Part shown: positions 28,054 to 37,370 of the stretch, one piece after another
How the letters are laid out: each line of letters begins with the position of its first letter
How positions within the stretch are numbered: position 1 is the stretch's first letter
Source of the DNA: Bacillota bacterium
GTDB lineage: Bacteria > Bacillota > Clostridia > Monoglobales > Firm-18
Direction of reading: 5' to 3'
Length of the DNA: 64,000 bases
NCBI GenBank assembly: GCA_023228885.1
Contig: JALOAJ010000014.1
Location: 1 to 64,000 of the forward strand
Position numbers and translations under genes: made by a program
The notes under the pieces: model-generated
What the model was told of the DNA's origin: nothing
The model's input: the letters and a program-made list of their open reading frames with translations, nothing else
Database searches by the model: none

Positions 28054-28545
28054 TTACACATCATTATTATTTCGCACTTCAATATTATTATTACCAAAAA
28101 CGGTGTCGTTATGAACAATATGTTTTCTACCCTTTAATAAATCCTCCGAAAATCCGTCTGACACCTCAAAATACACCAGTTCACCAAACTCCGCCCTGTA
28201 AAGCAAATCGCTTACATTCCCTATCCTTCTTCCATTCCTTGCTATCTCCATCCCTTTAATTTGGCGCATATAGCTTGCATATGCATTGTCCTTTTTAATT
28301 TGAGCAAGGGAAGAAAGCGCCGATGAATCCTTGACAAAAAGTTTTCGCTCCGATATTTTGATTATTTTTTCTATACTCAAAAAACGCTGAAGCTGTATTA
28401 ATCTTCCCACAGCAACAGCATAGCCCGCAACCTTCATATTTTTACGGTTAAAAATAATATCAGTTATTGTGCCGATTATAATTTTATCCTTTTGACTTAT
28501 AACCGGCATATCAATCAGCTTGCTTATTTTTTTATAATCATACAT
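28054..28545 (-). CDS. PRC-barrel domain protein
   Basis: 163 residues made of two PRC-barrel repeats (about 5-75 and 90-155). Each shows the pattern 'Asp/Gly-x-I/V-G-x-V/I-x-D-hydrophobic': KIIIGTITDIIFN and RRIGNVSDLLYR. PRC-barrels are small beta folds found in RimM and in stress or RNA-linked proteins such as YrrD of Bacillus. No catalytic site. Function unknown. Confidence 0.75.
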   Translation of the reverse strand: MYDYKKISKLIDMPVISQKDKIIIGTITDIIFNRKNMKVAGYAVAVGRLIQLQRFLSIEKIIKISERKLFVKDSSALSSLAQIKKDNAYASYMRQIKGMEIARNGRRIGNVSDLLYRAEFGELVYFEVSDGFSEDLLKGRKHIVHNDTVFGNNNIEVRNNNDV

Positions 28546-28626
28546 AGCGCTGTTAGTATTTGCATTTTTAACAATATTATTAAAAACAAATAAAGCAAGA
28601 CGAGAGTAATTTCCCGCTTTGCCTTA

Positions 28627-28657
28627 TACCCTGCGATGGGGTCCACCGCAGGGGGTA
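28627..28657. terminator. stem-loop after the polysaccharide operon
   Basis: TACCCTGCG (28627-28635) pairs with CGCAGGGGGTA (28647-28657) with a bulge. It lies 70 bp after capG, the last gene of the operon. No T-run, so it may be a processing or stability stem. Confidence 0.45.
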
Positions 28658-28727
28658 TATTTAAGAGCAGTTTTTTGCAGGTTAAATCAAGAATGTAAAT
28701 AGGACAATTTAGACCAATTTTTCAAAA

Positions 28728-29852
28728 CTACTTCCCCCAAACCACTCTATTTACATAATCGGTGTAGGAAAGTATTATTCGCAAAACCTTATCCGACACA
28801 TTTGGCATGCTATAATCCCCCACCTGCCGCAATGCACCGCTCTTTTGCGTTTCCAGCACGGTAAGCCCTTGTAGAATCCTTGTTTTCTCTAACCCAACCA
28901 TCATAACTGCCGCTTCTTCCACTGCTTCGGGTCGTTCATGGGCTTGTCTTATATTAAGCGCCCTAAAGCCAAGAATAGATGATTCCTCGCTAATTGTGCC
29001 GCTGTCGCTTAGTACCGCTTTTGAATTGATTTGCAGCTTGTTGTAATCTATAAATCCAAGGGGCTTTAATGTTTGGATTAGAGGGTTTAGCACAATGCCC
29101 TTTTCGTTTATCATCTTTTTTGTCCGTGGATGGGTGCTTATTATCACCGGCAAATTATACTTTTCTGCAATAGTATTTAAGCTGTCAATGAGGTTGCTAA
29201 AATTTATTTTAGAATTAATATTTTCTTCCCTATGGGCAGATATCACAAAATACTTGCCTTCTTCAAGCCCTAATCTTTTTAAAACATCTGATTTTTCAAT
29301 GTCGTCTTTTCTGGAACTAAGAACCTCAAACATTGGGCTTCCTGTTTTTATAACCCTATCTGCCGACAATCCTTCGCTTATTAAATATTCCCGCGCTATA
29401 TCGCTGTATGTTAAGTTAATATCTGCTATATGGTCAACAATTTTTCTGTTTGTTTCTTCCGGCACCCGTTGGTCAAAGCACCTGTTGCCTGCCTCCATGT
29501 GAAAAATTGGTATGTGCCTTCGTTTTGCCGCAATAGCGCAAAGACAACTGTTGGTATCCCCCAACACTAAAAACGCATCCGGCTTCATTTCATCAAGAAT
29601 TGGGTCGATTTTAATTAAGATGTTCCCTATTGTTTCCACAGCAGTGCCTATAGCGGCATTTAAAAAGTAATCAGGCTTTTTAAGTTTGAAATCTTGAAAA
29701 AACACTTCATTTAGCTCATAATCATAATTTTGACCTGTATGAACTAATGCATGCTCTATCGCTTTGGATTCCTCTAATTTATTAATAACAGCCGAAAGCC
29801 TGATAATTTCAGGCCTTGTTCCTACAACCGTCATAACTTTTAATTTTTTCAT
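28728..29852 (-). CDS. capG: UDP-N-acetyl-L-fucosamine synthase CapG (FnlC/WbjD; WecB-like 2-epimerase)
   Basis: 374 residues of the UDP-HexNAc 2-epimerase fold. HTGQNYD (about 40), FHMEAGNRCFDQRVPEETNRK (about 120-140), ISAHREENI and SDSGTISEESSILG are family landmarks. Following CapE and CapF directly, it should do the third step, epimerising UDP-2-acetamido-2,6-dideoxy-L-talose at C2 to UDP-L-FucNAc. Alone the sequence would also allow a plain UDP-GlcNAc 2-epimerase; the neighbours decide. Start ATG follows GGAGG. Last gene of the operon. Confidence 0.9.
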   Translation of the reverse strand: MKKLKVMTVVGTRPEIIRLSAVINKLEESKAIEHALVHTGQNYDYELNEVFFQDFKLKKPDYFLNAAIGTAVETIGNILIKIDPILDEMKPDAFLVLGDTNSCLCAIAAKRRHIPIFHMEAGNRCFDQRVPEETNRKIVDHIADINLTYSDIAREYLISEGLSADRVIKTGSPMFEVLSSRKDDIEKSDVLKRLGLEEGKYFVISAHREENINSKINFSNLIDSLNTIAEKYNLPVIISTHPRTKKMINEKGIVLNPLIQTLKPLGFIDYNKLQINSKAVLSDSGTISEESSILGFRALNIRQAHERPEAVEEAAVMMVGLEKTRILQGLTVLETQKSGALRQVGDYSMPNVSDKVLRIILSYTDYVNRVVWGK

Positions 29853-29855
29853 GGT

Positions 29856-30965
29856 TTATACCTCCAAATAATGTGTATCTGGTTTTTCCGGGTCAAAAGA
29901 CTCATTTGCCCACATGATAGTCACCATATCAACATCACCAAGGTTTTCAATGTTGTGGGTATATCCAACAGGTATGTCTACAACTTCCAGTTTGTCCCCG
30001 CTGACAAAGTATTCCAAAACCTTGTCAGATTCGACCTGCCTAAACCGTATAACCCCTTTACCGCTCACCACCAAAAACTTTTCGCACTTTGTATGATGCC
30101 AGTGATTGCCTTTCGTAATTCCCGGCTTGGATATATTCACAGAAACTTGCCCTCTATCCGGAGTTTTTATAAATTCCGTAAACGAACCTCTGTTATCGGC
30201 ATTCATTTTTAGTGCATAGCTAAATTTGCTTTCAGGCAAGTGGCTTAAATATGTGCTATACAGCTTTTTAGTAAAGTTATCTGACATATCAGGGACAGAG
30301 CATTCTTCCCGACTTTTTTTAAAAGAGTAGATTAAATTTGCAATTTCCCCAAGAGTAACCTTATAAGAAACCGAAACTTCACAAAAATCGCCTTTTTTAT
30401 TTTCCCTTCCTTCAAGGGCATGAATTAATTCGGCTACAACATCATCTATATAAACAAGATTTAGCATGGCATTTGGGTCGTTTACCGTTATGGGTAAGTT
30501 ATGCGCTATATTGTGGCAAAATGTGGCAACAGCACTGTTATAATTAGGCTTACACCACTTTCCAAATATATTTGGAAAGCGGTATATCAACACTTTTGCA
30601 CCTGTTTGTTTTCCGTGCTCTAAAACCAACTCTTCCCCCGCCTTTTTGCTTTTACCGTATGGATTATCAAGCGCTGCTTGAATTGAGGAAGATGCTGCAA
30701 TAGGACATACATTATTATGTTTCTTTAATAGGGTAAGGAGCTTTTCGGTAAAACCAAAATTGCCCTTCATAAATTCCGATTCCTCTTTAGGTCGATTTAC
30801 TCCTGCAAGGTGAATAACGAAATCCGCTTCTTTACAATACCCATCAAGCAAAGCAGGGTTAGTATCCTTGTCAAATTCAAATATGCCAGCATACCCTCTG
30901 TTTTTAAGTTCTGCAATTAAATTTTTACCGATAAACCCTTTAGCGCCAGTTATAAGAACCTTCAA
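29856..30965 (-). CDS. capF: CapF (FnlB/WbjC): bifunctional SDR-cupin reductase
   Basis: 369 residues: an N-terminal Rossmann domain (GAKGFIGKNLIAELK; SSSIQAALDNPYGKSKKAGEE with Tyr and Lys of YxxxK) and a C-terminal cupin (about 240-369; KGNHWHHTKCEKFLVVSG, with metal-binding His/Glu). In Staphylococcus CapF the cupin epimerises at C3 and the SDR domain reduces C4. TTG start overlaps the stop of capE (TTGA). Confidence 0.93.
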   Translation of the reverse strand: MKVLITGAKGFIGKNLIAELKNRGYAGIFEFDKDTNPALLDGYCKEADFVIHLAGVNRPKEESEFMKGNFGFTEKLLTLLKKHNNVCPIAASSSIQAALDNPYGKSKKAGEELVLEHGKQTGAKVLIYRFPNIFGKWCKPNYNSAVATFCHNIAHNLPITVNDPNAMLNLVYIDDVVAELIHALEGRENKKGDFCEVSVSYKVTLGEIANLIYSFKKSREECSVPDMSDNFTKKLYSTYLSHLPESKFSYALKMNADNRGSFTEFIKTPDRGQVSVNISKPGITKGNHWHHTKCEKFLVVSGKGVIRFRQVESDKVLEYFVSGDKLEVVDIPVGYTHNIENLGDVDMVTIMWANESFDPEKPDTHYLEV

Positions 30966-31984
30966 CCGTTATTACACCCCTTTAACTGCTGCTTTATGTA
31001 ATCAAGCGACAGTAGTTTTTCTTTTATTTGCGCAACATTTAAAAGCTGTGTATTATTCGAATTAAACTCTTCAAGTTGTTCGTGCGCAACTCTACCTTCT
31101 ATAAAATATTTATCATAGTTTAAATCCCTTTTATCGGCAGGGACACGGTAAAAAGCGCCTAAATCAACAGCGTGGGCGCTTTCTTCATTGGTGAGCAATG
31201 TTTCATACATTTTTTCGCCATGCCTTATACCAATGTTTTTAACCTCACTTTTCGTGTCAAAGAGTTCTATAATTGCTTGCGCCAAATTTTCAATTGTGCA
31301 AGCGGGTGCTTTTTGCACCATTATATCACCGCTTTCGGCATTTTTAAAAGCAAACAAAACAAGTTCAACCGCTTCTTCAAGGCTCATAATAAAACGGGTC
31401 ATGGACGGCTCTGTAATGGTAAGCGCCTGCCCGCTTTTAATTTGTTCAACAAAAAGTGGAATTACGCTTCCCCTTGAGCACATAACATTCCCATAACGAG
31501 TGCAACAAATCAATGTTTTTTCTGGAGATACCGTTCGCGACTTTGCCACAACAACTTTCTCCATCATAGCTTTGCTTGTTCCCATTGCGTTTACAGGGTA
31601 AGCCGCCTTGTCCGTGGAAAGACAGATAACTTTATTAACGCTATGAGAAATTGCGGCATCAAGCACATTATTTGTACCCAAAATATTAGTTTCTACGGCT
31701 TGCATGGGAAAAAACTCACAAGAAGGCACTTGCTTTAATGCAGCTGCGTGGAATACATAGTCTATCCCATACATAGCGTCTTTTATACTGCGCAAATTTC
31801 GCACATCACCTATGTAAAATTTAATTTTATCGCTTTTATAGCGTTTTCGCATATCGTCCTGCTTTTTCTCATCCCGAGAAAAAATACGAATTTCAGCAAT
31901 GTCCGTGTTTAGAAAACGATTAAGCACAGCATGCCCGAAGGAACCTGTGCCACCCGTGATAAGTAAAGTTTTATTTTTGAACAT
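30962..31984 (-). CDS. capE: CapE (FnlA/WbjB): UDP-GlcNAc 4,6-dehydratase/5-epimerase
   Basis: 340 residues. NAD(P) site TGGTGSFGHAVLNRF; the catalytic region is STDKAAYPVNAMGTSK, with Met in place of Tyr (MxxxK), as known in CapE, and the conserved HGEKMYETLLTNEE near 260. It makes the 4-keto-6-deoxy intermediate from UDP-GlcNAc that CapF and CapG turn into UDP-L-FucNAc. ATG 31984 lies 7 bases after AGGGGGC. Confidence 0.93.
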   Translation of the reverse strand: MFKNKTLLITGGTGSFGHAVLNRFLNTDIAEIRIFSRDEKKQDDMRKRYKSDKIKFYIGDVRNLRSIKDAMYGIDYVFHAAALKQVPSCEFFPMQAVETNILGTNNVLDAAISHSVNKVICLSTDKAAYPVNAMGTSKAMMEKVVVAKSRTVSPEKTLICCTRYGNVMCSRGSVIPLFVEQIKSGQALTITEPSMTRFIMSLEEAVELVLFAFKNAESGDIMVQKAPACTIENLAQAIIELFDTKSEVKNIGIRHGEKMYETLLTNEESAHAVDLGAFYRVPADKRDLNYDKYFIEGRVAHEQLEEFNSNNTQLLNVAQIKEKLLSLDYIKQQLKGCNNG

Positions 31985-32126
31985 TATCAAAGCCCCCTAA
32001 TCATTAAAAATAAAAGATGATCAAACAATTCAAACCCATCATGGCAGACTATATCACATGAAAACACCAAAGACCTGAGCTGTTACTATAAAAATTTTTA
32101 TGTAGCTTGGATAACACGCTACTGCA

Positions 32127-33392
32127 CTATATCATATCCAAATTCTTCACAAGCGTTAAACGCGCTTCTAAAACAGGGTTTAATTTTTCTAAGTTATCAT
32201 GCTTTGTATATTTATGAATTTTGCTCTGTTGCGTTATGATTTTATAAAATATATTAGCCCCTCTGTGTACCCATGCCATTGGCAGCAAAAGCGGGCATTT
32301 GCTTACATAAGGATAATTAACTGACATATGCGCCCTGCATGGAAACACTTGCCTGAGTGATATTTTTCCGTAATGTCGTTTCATATACTTTGGAAAGTTT
32401 CCTTTGTTCAATTTTGTAAAACGTTCCTTGACATAAATATTATAAAAATCCTTCCTTTGATTATCCGAGATACCAAAAATCCCTCCCTGCTCCACATCTG
32501 CAAGAATCTTTTCAAGCAGTTCATCATCTATTTCAATGTCAGAAAACATATTATTAGAAAAGCCAAAATACTTGTTGCCAATTTTTATTGCTGCAGCAAT
32601 AAATCGTGAATAACCCAAATCATCCATAAGGATTCTTATTCGTGACCAGTCAACACTATTACCATGCGCTTCCGCAAATAAGAATATATCATAAAATTGT
32701 CGAATACCTATTCCTGCACTCAAGAAATGTTTGATTAAGTGTAAAAAAAGATAAATCATGTAGTCGGTAGATTCCGGTATTTTCAATACAGTTCTGTTCT
32801 CAAGTACAATTTCCTCTGTTTTCCCTGTTAAAGGAATTTGGTTATTGAAAAAAATATCATTTGTTATATCCCCACAAAGTGCAACATGAATTTCCAAGCG
32901 CCCCCCCAGCGGATGTTGGCACACGAAATGATGAGAGCCGCTGTTGCGGGGCATAACGATATATCCGTATTTTTTTAAAAGACGAACGCATTGCATTTCC
33001 AATTCGGGAGATATTAATATATCCGTATCGCTTGAAATCCTGCAAGAAGGCGTGTGATAAAGCATAGCAAGGCTTTCGCCCTTGAACAAACAGCACTCAA
33101 TCCCATTGTCCTCTAAATGTTTTATTGTATTATGTATGAATTCCAATCGCCTAAACTGATGTAGCACAGTACGATAGAACGCGACATTCAATGTGCTGTA
33201 TAAATCTGAGCCAATATCAGACTTATCGTTGTCAGGCAACTGCTTAATAGCCGTAAAAACAAGAGCGCTTACCCCGTGGCTTTGTGCTAAGCAATAAACA
33301 CCACCCCAATTTACCGGATTGTTTAAAATTGGCGTAATCCCTTTTGCACCGCAGTGCATAAGATAAATCATATCTTTAAACTCTTTTGTCAC
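32127..33392 (-). CDS. uncharacterised nucleotidyltransferase (PF14907-like)
   Basis: 421 residues from GTG at 33392 (8 bases after AAAGGG). The N-terminal third has CCLFKGESLAMLYHTPSCRISSDTDILISP, matching the 'KG-xx-(L)-xxxx-Y-xx-(P)-R-xx-xDxDLLI' pattern of nucleotidyltransferases that use two metal-bound aspartates (SDTD). The C-terminal part is helical. Such proteins occur in surface-polysaccharide loci of Clostridia and Bacteroidetes; their acceptor is not known. Here it lies between the flippase and capE, so modification of the glycan or its carrier is a fair guess. Confidence 0.72.
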   Translation of the reverse strand: MTKEFKDMIYLMHCGAKGITPILNNPVNWGGVYCLAQSHGVSALVFTAIKQLPDNDKSDIGSDLYSTLNVAFYRTVLHQFRRLEFIHNTIKHLEDNGIECCLFKGESLAMLYHTPSCRISSDTDILISPELEMQCVRLLKKYGYIVMPRNSGSHHFVCQHPLGGRLEIHVALCGDITNDIFFNNQIPLTGKTEEIVLENRTVLKIPESTDYMIYLFLHLIKHFLSAGIGIRQFYDIFLFAEAHGNSVDWSRIRILMDDLGYSRFIAAAIKIGNKYFGFSNNMFSDIEIDDELLEKILADVEQGGIFGISDNQRKDFYNIYVKERFTKLNKGNFPKYMKRHYGKISLRQVFPCRAHMSVNYPYVSKCPLLLPMAWVHRGANIFYKIITQQSKIHKYTKHDNLEKLNPVLEARLTLVKNLDMI

Positions 33393-33401
33393 ATAAATCA
33401 C

Positions 33402-33630
33402 CCTTTATAAAATCCTTTTAGGCTATTAAATTGATGTATGTTTAATATTAAATATTTTTAGCAAACAGGTTACTCTGTGGTTTAAAAGTATAATCTGTAT
33501 TTAACAGCAATACTATGATTACTCCCCAATCAACTGATAGATATGATTTGTTTCTTTTCGAACTCTGGCATATATGAATATATTTCTGACCATTTGTTTC
33601 GTTTATCACTTTCACAAATAATATTGCCTC
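33402..33630. other. intergenic region in the polysaccharide operon
   Basis: About 230 A/T-rich bases between the nucleotidyltransferase and flippase genes. No ORF, strong promoter or T-tailed hairpin is visible; it is the largest gap inside the operon. Confidence 0.4.
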
Positions 33631-35088
33631 TCAATATATTTGTTTCCATATCTGCTTAATTCTTTTAGACATAACAAAAAAATATACAAGCGCCCAAACA
33701 ATGCCTATGATAATCGCACTCACTATCCCTTTTAAGGTTGTTGTCATTCCTATTAATCTTAATACAAATTGAAAAATAATTGCAGTTAAAACACAAACAG
33801 TAAATTCCTTTAACATATTAGCCCAAGGAAATATCCTCCTAACGGGCATCTTGATTAGTCGCGAAGAACTAAATACCTGTGCAATTGACATAATGGCAAT
33901 ACTTATCAAGGATGCTAATGCGGGACCTTCAAAACCTATAAAAAAATATAAAATAATAGATAAAATCAAATTAACACCCAAACAAATTAAAGAGTTATAT
34001 AATATTTGTTTTGTTTTACCATATGCATTCAAAATCATTCCCCAATATGTTATTCTTAGTAGTAATATTAACGAATATATTCTAAAAATTCTTGTCCCCG
34101 ACAAATATGTATCTGAATATAAAAATGTTATTATTTGGGGTGCGAATACTATACTTGCACATGCAAAAAAACAAAAAATAATAAAACATAGCTCGCTTGA
34201 ATTTTTCCATAAATCTATGGAAAGTTCCTTGTTGCCTTCTTTTATATTTTTTACAACCTTGGGTAGAACCAATGCGGAAAATGAAGTTGAAATCAATGAA
34301 AACGGTAATTCTTTCCCTGCATTAGCATATATCGCTACTGATTCTTCATTCATAAAATAACCAATAATCAACTTGTCTAAATCCAAACTAAGTGTAGATA
34401 TAGCTGTAGAGAGCCCCAATGGTACAGAAAAGAATATTACACTTTTCAGTAAAGATTTGTCAAAGTCAACATTTATGGTCTTTTCTGCCGAGTAACATGC
34501 TTCAGTATAAGAAAGAATTGAAAAAACAACCTCTACAACTACATACAACCAAAGGTAAACATACATAGAAGTCTTGCTCATTACTACAAACAATGTAATT
34601 AAAAAAAGAAGGGCAGAATTAGCTATGCTATATATCAGTTCTTTCCTTAACTTTGTATCAACAATTAACATGTTACTTCTGCTGCTTATTGTTATTTTAG
34701 TCCAAGGTATTACTACCAAGAAGAATGAGTACAATGTCAAAGTTGGATTATTATAATACTGTGCTATTAAAGTCTTGGAAAAAAACATTAAAATGGCTAC
34801 ACATATTGATATTATAGTAATCATAGAATAGTAAAAGCTTAAAAACTTTCTTTTATAATCTAATTTGCACGATGCTAAAAAATAGTTAATACTACTAGGT
34901 AGACCTAATGCAAAAACTGAAACAACCAAGGAGGTGATTGTTTGCAACTCAGAATATGTACCATACTCAACTAATGTTAAGTACCTTGATAAAAACATCG
35001 AAGTAATCACCGAAAGCATTAAATTTATAGTTTTACTTGCTGAAAGTGCTAATGCCGACCATCCAACACTTTCTAAATTATTTTTCAA
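33631..35088 (-). CDS. Wzx-like oligosaccharide flippase
   Basis: 485 residues with about 14 membrane helices, MOP superfamily. TTG at 35088 is chosen because GGGGG lies 9 bases upstream; an ATG at 35109 inside the previous gene has no ribosome site. The N-terminus (SASKTINLMLSVITSMFLSRYLTLVEYGTYSELQ) fits Wzx proteins, which flip lipid-linked repeat units to the outside for polymerisation by Wzy. Overlaps the glycosyltransferase gene upstream. Confidence 0.88.
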   Translation of the reverse strand: MKNNLESVGWSALALSASKTINLMLSVITSMFLSRYLTLVEYGTYSELQTITSLVVSVFALGLPSSINYFLASCKLDYKRKFLSFYYSMITIISICVAILMFFSKTLIAQYYNNPTLTLYSFFLVVIPWTKITISSRSNMLIVDTKLRKELIYSIANSALLFLITLFVVMSKTSMYVYLWLYVVVEVVFSILSYTEACYSAEKTINVDFDKSLLKSVIFFSVPLGLSTAISTLSLDLDKLIIGYFMNEESVAIYANAGKELPFSLISTSFSALVLPKVVKNIKEGNKELSIDLWKNSSELCFIIFCFFACASIVFAPQIITFLYSDTYLSGTRIFRIYSLILLLRITYWGMILNAYGKTKQILYNSLICLGVNLILSIILYFFIGFEGPALASLISIAIMSIAQVFSSSRLIKMPVRRIFPWANMLKEFTVCVLTAIIFQFVLRLIGMTTTLKGIVSAIIIGIVWALVYFFVMSKRIKQIWKQIY

Positions 35089-36202
35089 AATAATTATCCC
35101 CCAAAGCATCTTTTAATAAGGTGTAGACAGCTTTATTCAAATCATTATTGTTATAGAAAGACTTTGAATTTTGGGAATATTCAGCATAATTGCTTTCAAT
35201 CTTTTCTATGGCTTTGACAACCTCATCAACATCTGAATAAGAAGTACAAACGCCCATGTTCTCCTGTTCAATTGTGTAATAAAGCCCCGGAATATCATTA
35301 CCAAGCATTGGAATCCCAAGTCCACTATATTCATATATTTTATTTGGAGCGCAAAAAAGATTATTCAATGAAACCCTATCATAAGCAAGCAATGCAATAT
35401 GGGCATGGCTTGTTACTTCTAAGTGATATGGCGCCGCTATAAAATGAATAAAATATGTTTTAGGATATACTTCTCTTAACCTTTCAACAGAATTGTTGTG
35501 ATTCCTTCCCATTAGAACCAAAGCATACTCACTATTATTAATTATTCTCAATGCCTCAGCAATCACTGTGAGGTTTCTATTACCTATATCAATTTGTCCT
35601 TGATATATAAATATCTTTTTATGTTTAAGCTTTTCAATAACATTACTTGCATAAGTATCACTAATCCTTTGTTTACTTTCTAATGACAATATATATGGGA
35701 TGTTTGGTATAATATATGGTTTGTTCTTCAGACTATACCAATACATATATATATTTGCCCGACAAAACTCAGGCACAACGAGCGCCTTGGCATTTCTAAC
35801 ATACTTTTTCAAGCCTTTACGATATAATATAATTTTGTCATATAACTCATTGATTTGCAATATGTATTTATATCTATTTAAAACCGAATTTAAGCATAGC
35901 GCTGTATCGGCAGAACAAATATATACCATGTCGTTATCAGAAAACTCATTCCCCAAAATGCTTTTACAGGCAAATTTAAACCCTATCCAATCCATAATGC
36001 GGCTTCGTTTTCCCATAAACTTGTCACAATGTAATGTTTCCCTACACACTATCCCAGCACTTTCTAACAGGTTTTTGCTTTTTTCCTGCATTTTAGAGCA
36101 AATAAAGTTTACTTTAATCCCCTTTTTAGAGGCATATATTAGCCGAGGCAACATAGGAGGCAGCGCCTCAACTGTTCCCTTTAGTATGAATGTTATGACC
36201 AT
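35078..36202 (-). CDS. glycosyltransferase (GT-B, GT4-like)
   Basis: 374 residues. The C-terminal donor domain shows KKIFIYQGQIDIGNRNL, LVLMGRN and YEYSGLGIPMLGNDIPG, a GT-B arrangement. The N-terminal acceptor domain is poorly conserved, as usual. ATG 36202 follows GGAGG by 6 bases and lies inside the 3' end of the wzy-like gene. Donor sugar cannot be told. Confidence 0.82.
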   Translation of the reverse strand: MVITFILKGTVEALPPMLPRLIYASKKGIKVNFICSKMQEKSKNLLESAGIVCRETLHCDKFMGKRSRIMDWIGFKFACKSILGNEFSDNDMVYICSADTALCLNSVLNRYKYILQINELYDKIILYRKGLKKYVRNAKALVVPEFCRANIYMYWYSLKNKPYIIPNIPYILSLESKQRISDTYASNVIEKLKHKKIFIYQGQIDIGNRNLTVIAEALRIINNSEYALVLMGRNHNNSVERLREVYPKTYFIHFIAAPYHLEVTSHAHIALLAYDRVSLNNLFCAPNKIYEYSGLGIPMLGNDIPGLYYTIEQENMGVCTSYSDVDEVVKAIEKIESNYAEYSQNSKSFYNNNDLNKAVYTLLKDALGDNYFEK

Positions 36203-37370
36203 ATTGTTCCTCCAATATTGTATCGCTATTATTTAAGTTCAAAGCTATTGAAATCATCATACCGCATATTGTATAATTGAAAATTCCTGCATTTCCATAT
36301 CCGAGAGCAAAAAAAACCGCTAATGAAATTAAACAAAAGAAATTCCTGCTCTTAAAAGCCTTTTTAATTATCGAAACAAAAGATAATAAAAACGCCAATC
36401 CCATAACCACACCACCGCGAGCTAAAATTGCCACATACATAGAGTGATTATAATAGTTTGAAATATAATTTTGATGGTTGGTAAATAATATTTGCCCCCA
36501 ACCATATCCGAAAATGGGGCTTTCGGAAAAATATTTTAATCCTAACTTTATTTCATCATCCCTACCTAAACTTTCAAATCCAACTTCAAAACGAGTAGAA
36601 ATAGCATCAAACAAATTTTGTGTTATTTCAAGTTGTGAAACAAAAAACGGCATAATTATAGCAACCATAAGCAAAGCTAAAGTTTGTGTTTTAATTTTTG
36701 CTGTTTTAAAGCTGTTTTTTATTGTAAGAAATAGCTTTAAAAATACAATCACTACAAGAATTAACAATCTTGAACGGGACATTCCAAAACCGGCAACTAC
36801 GAAACATGATACCATAGCTATTTTCTTTAATAACTCATATCCACCTGTTTTATTAAATGGTTCCTTCCCCCAAAAAATAATTAAAATTACAACAATTGAT
36901 ATGCTTCCATCGACTTTTGTTGCAGTCCTTAAAATTTCCCCAAGTACAATTCCATAGGTCATAGAGTATATAGCGGCAATAATTGCAGCAAGATAAAATG
37001 ACATATTTATTTTTTTAAGTGACATTTTTTTTGGAATTTTTAAAAAGGCGATATAGAGGAAAACTAAAAGCACCAAGCCAATTTCAAAAGGCTCCCTTCT
37101 TACCCATTGAAGCACCATTTCTAAAAAAAATAACCCTAAAACAAGCATTGCATATCCTATTCTACTTTTATTAGAAAAGGGGGTCAATAAGTTTATAACA
37201 ACTGTCATTGCAAGCAAGAATAAAATTATCCAAATGTGAATTCCATATCCAAAGACAGTCATATCCTTTAACGAATTTACTATAGGAATGATGACAATAT
37301 ATAAGCACAATATAAATTCGTAAATTTTTTCTATCGTTGATAGTTTATTAGTGTCAATTTGCTCTATCAT
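36168..37370 (-). CDS. O-antigen/polysaccharide polymerase (Wzy-like)
   Basis: 400 residues with about eleven membrane helices and one long extracellular loop (about 250-310) carrying RFEVGFESLGRDDEIKLGLKYFSESPIFGYGW, the Wzy_C/O-antigen ligase pattern with FGYGWG and a following NHSMYVAILARGG. It should join repeat units at the outer face. Its ATG overlaps the stop of the pyruvyl transferase gene (ATGA). Confidence 0.85.
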   Translation of the reverse strand: MIEQIDTNKLSTIEKIYEFILCLYIVIIPIVNSLKDMTVFGYGIHIWIILFLLAMTVVINLLTPFSNKSRIGYAMLVLGLFFLEMVLQWVRREPFEIGLVLLVFLYIAFLKIPKKMSLKKINMSFYLAAIIAAIYSMTYGIVLGEILRTATKVDGSISIVVILIIFWGKEPFNKTGGYELLKKIAMVSCFVVAGFGMSRSRLLILVVIVFLKLFLTIKNSFKTAKIKTQTLALLMVAIIMPFFVSQLEITQNLFDAISTRFEVGFESLGRDDEIKLGLKYFSESPIFGYGWGQILFTNHQNYISNYYNHSMYVAILARGGVVMGLAFLLSFVSIIKKAFKSRNFFCLISLAVFFALGYGNAGIFNYTICGMMISIALNLNNSDTILEEQYGHNIHTKGNS

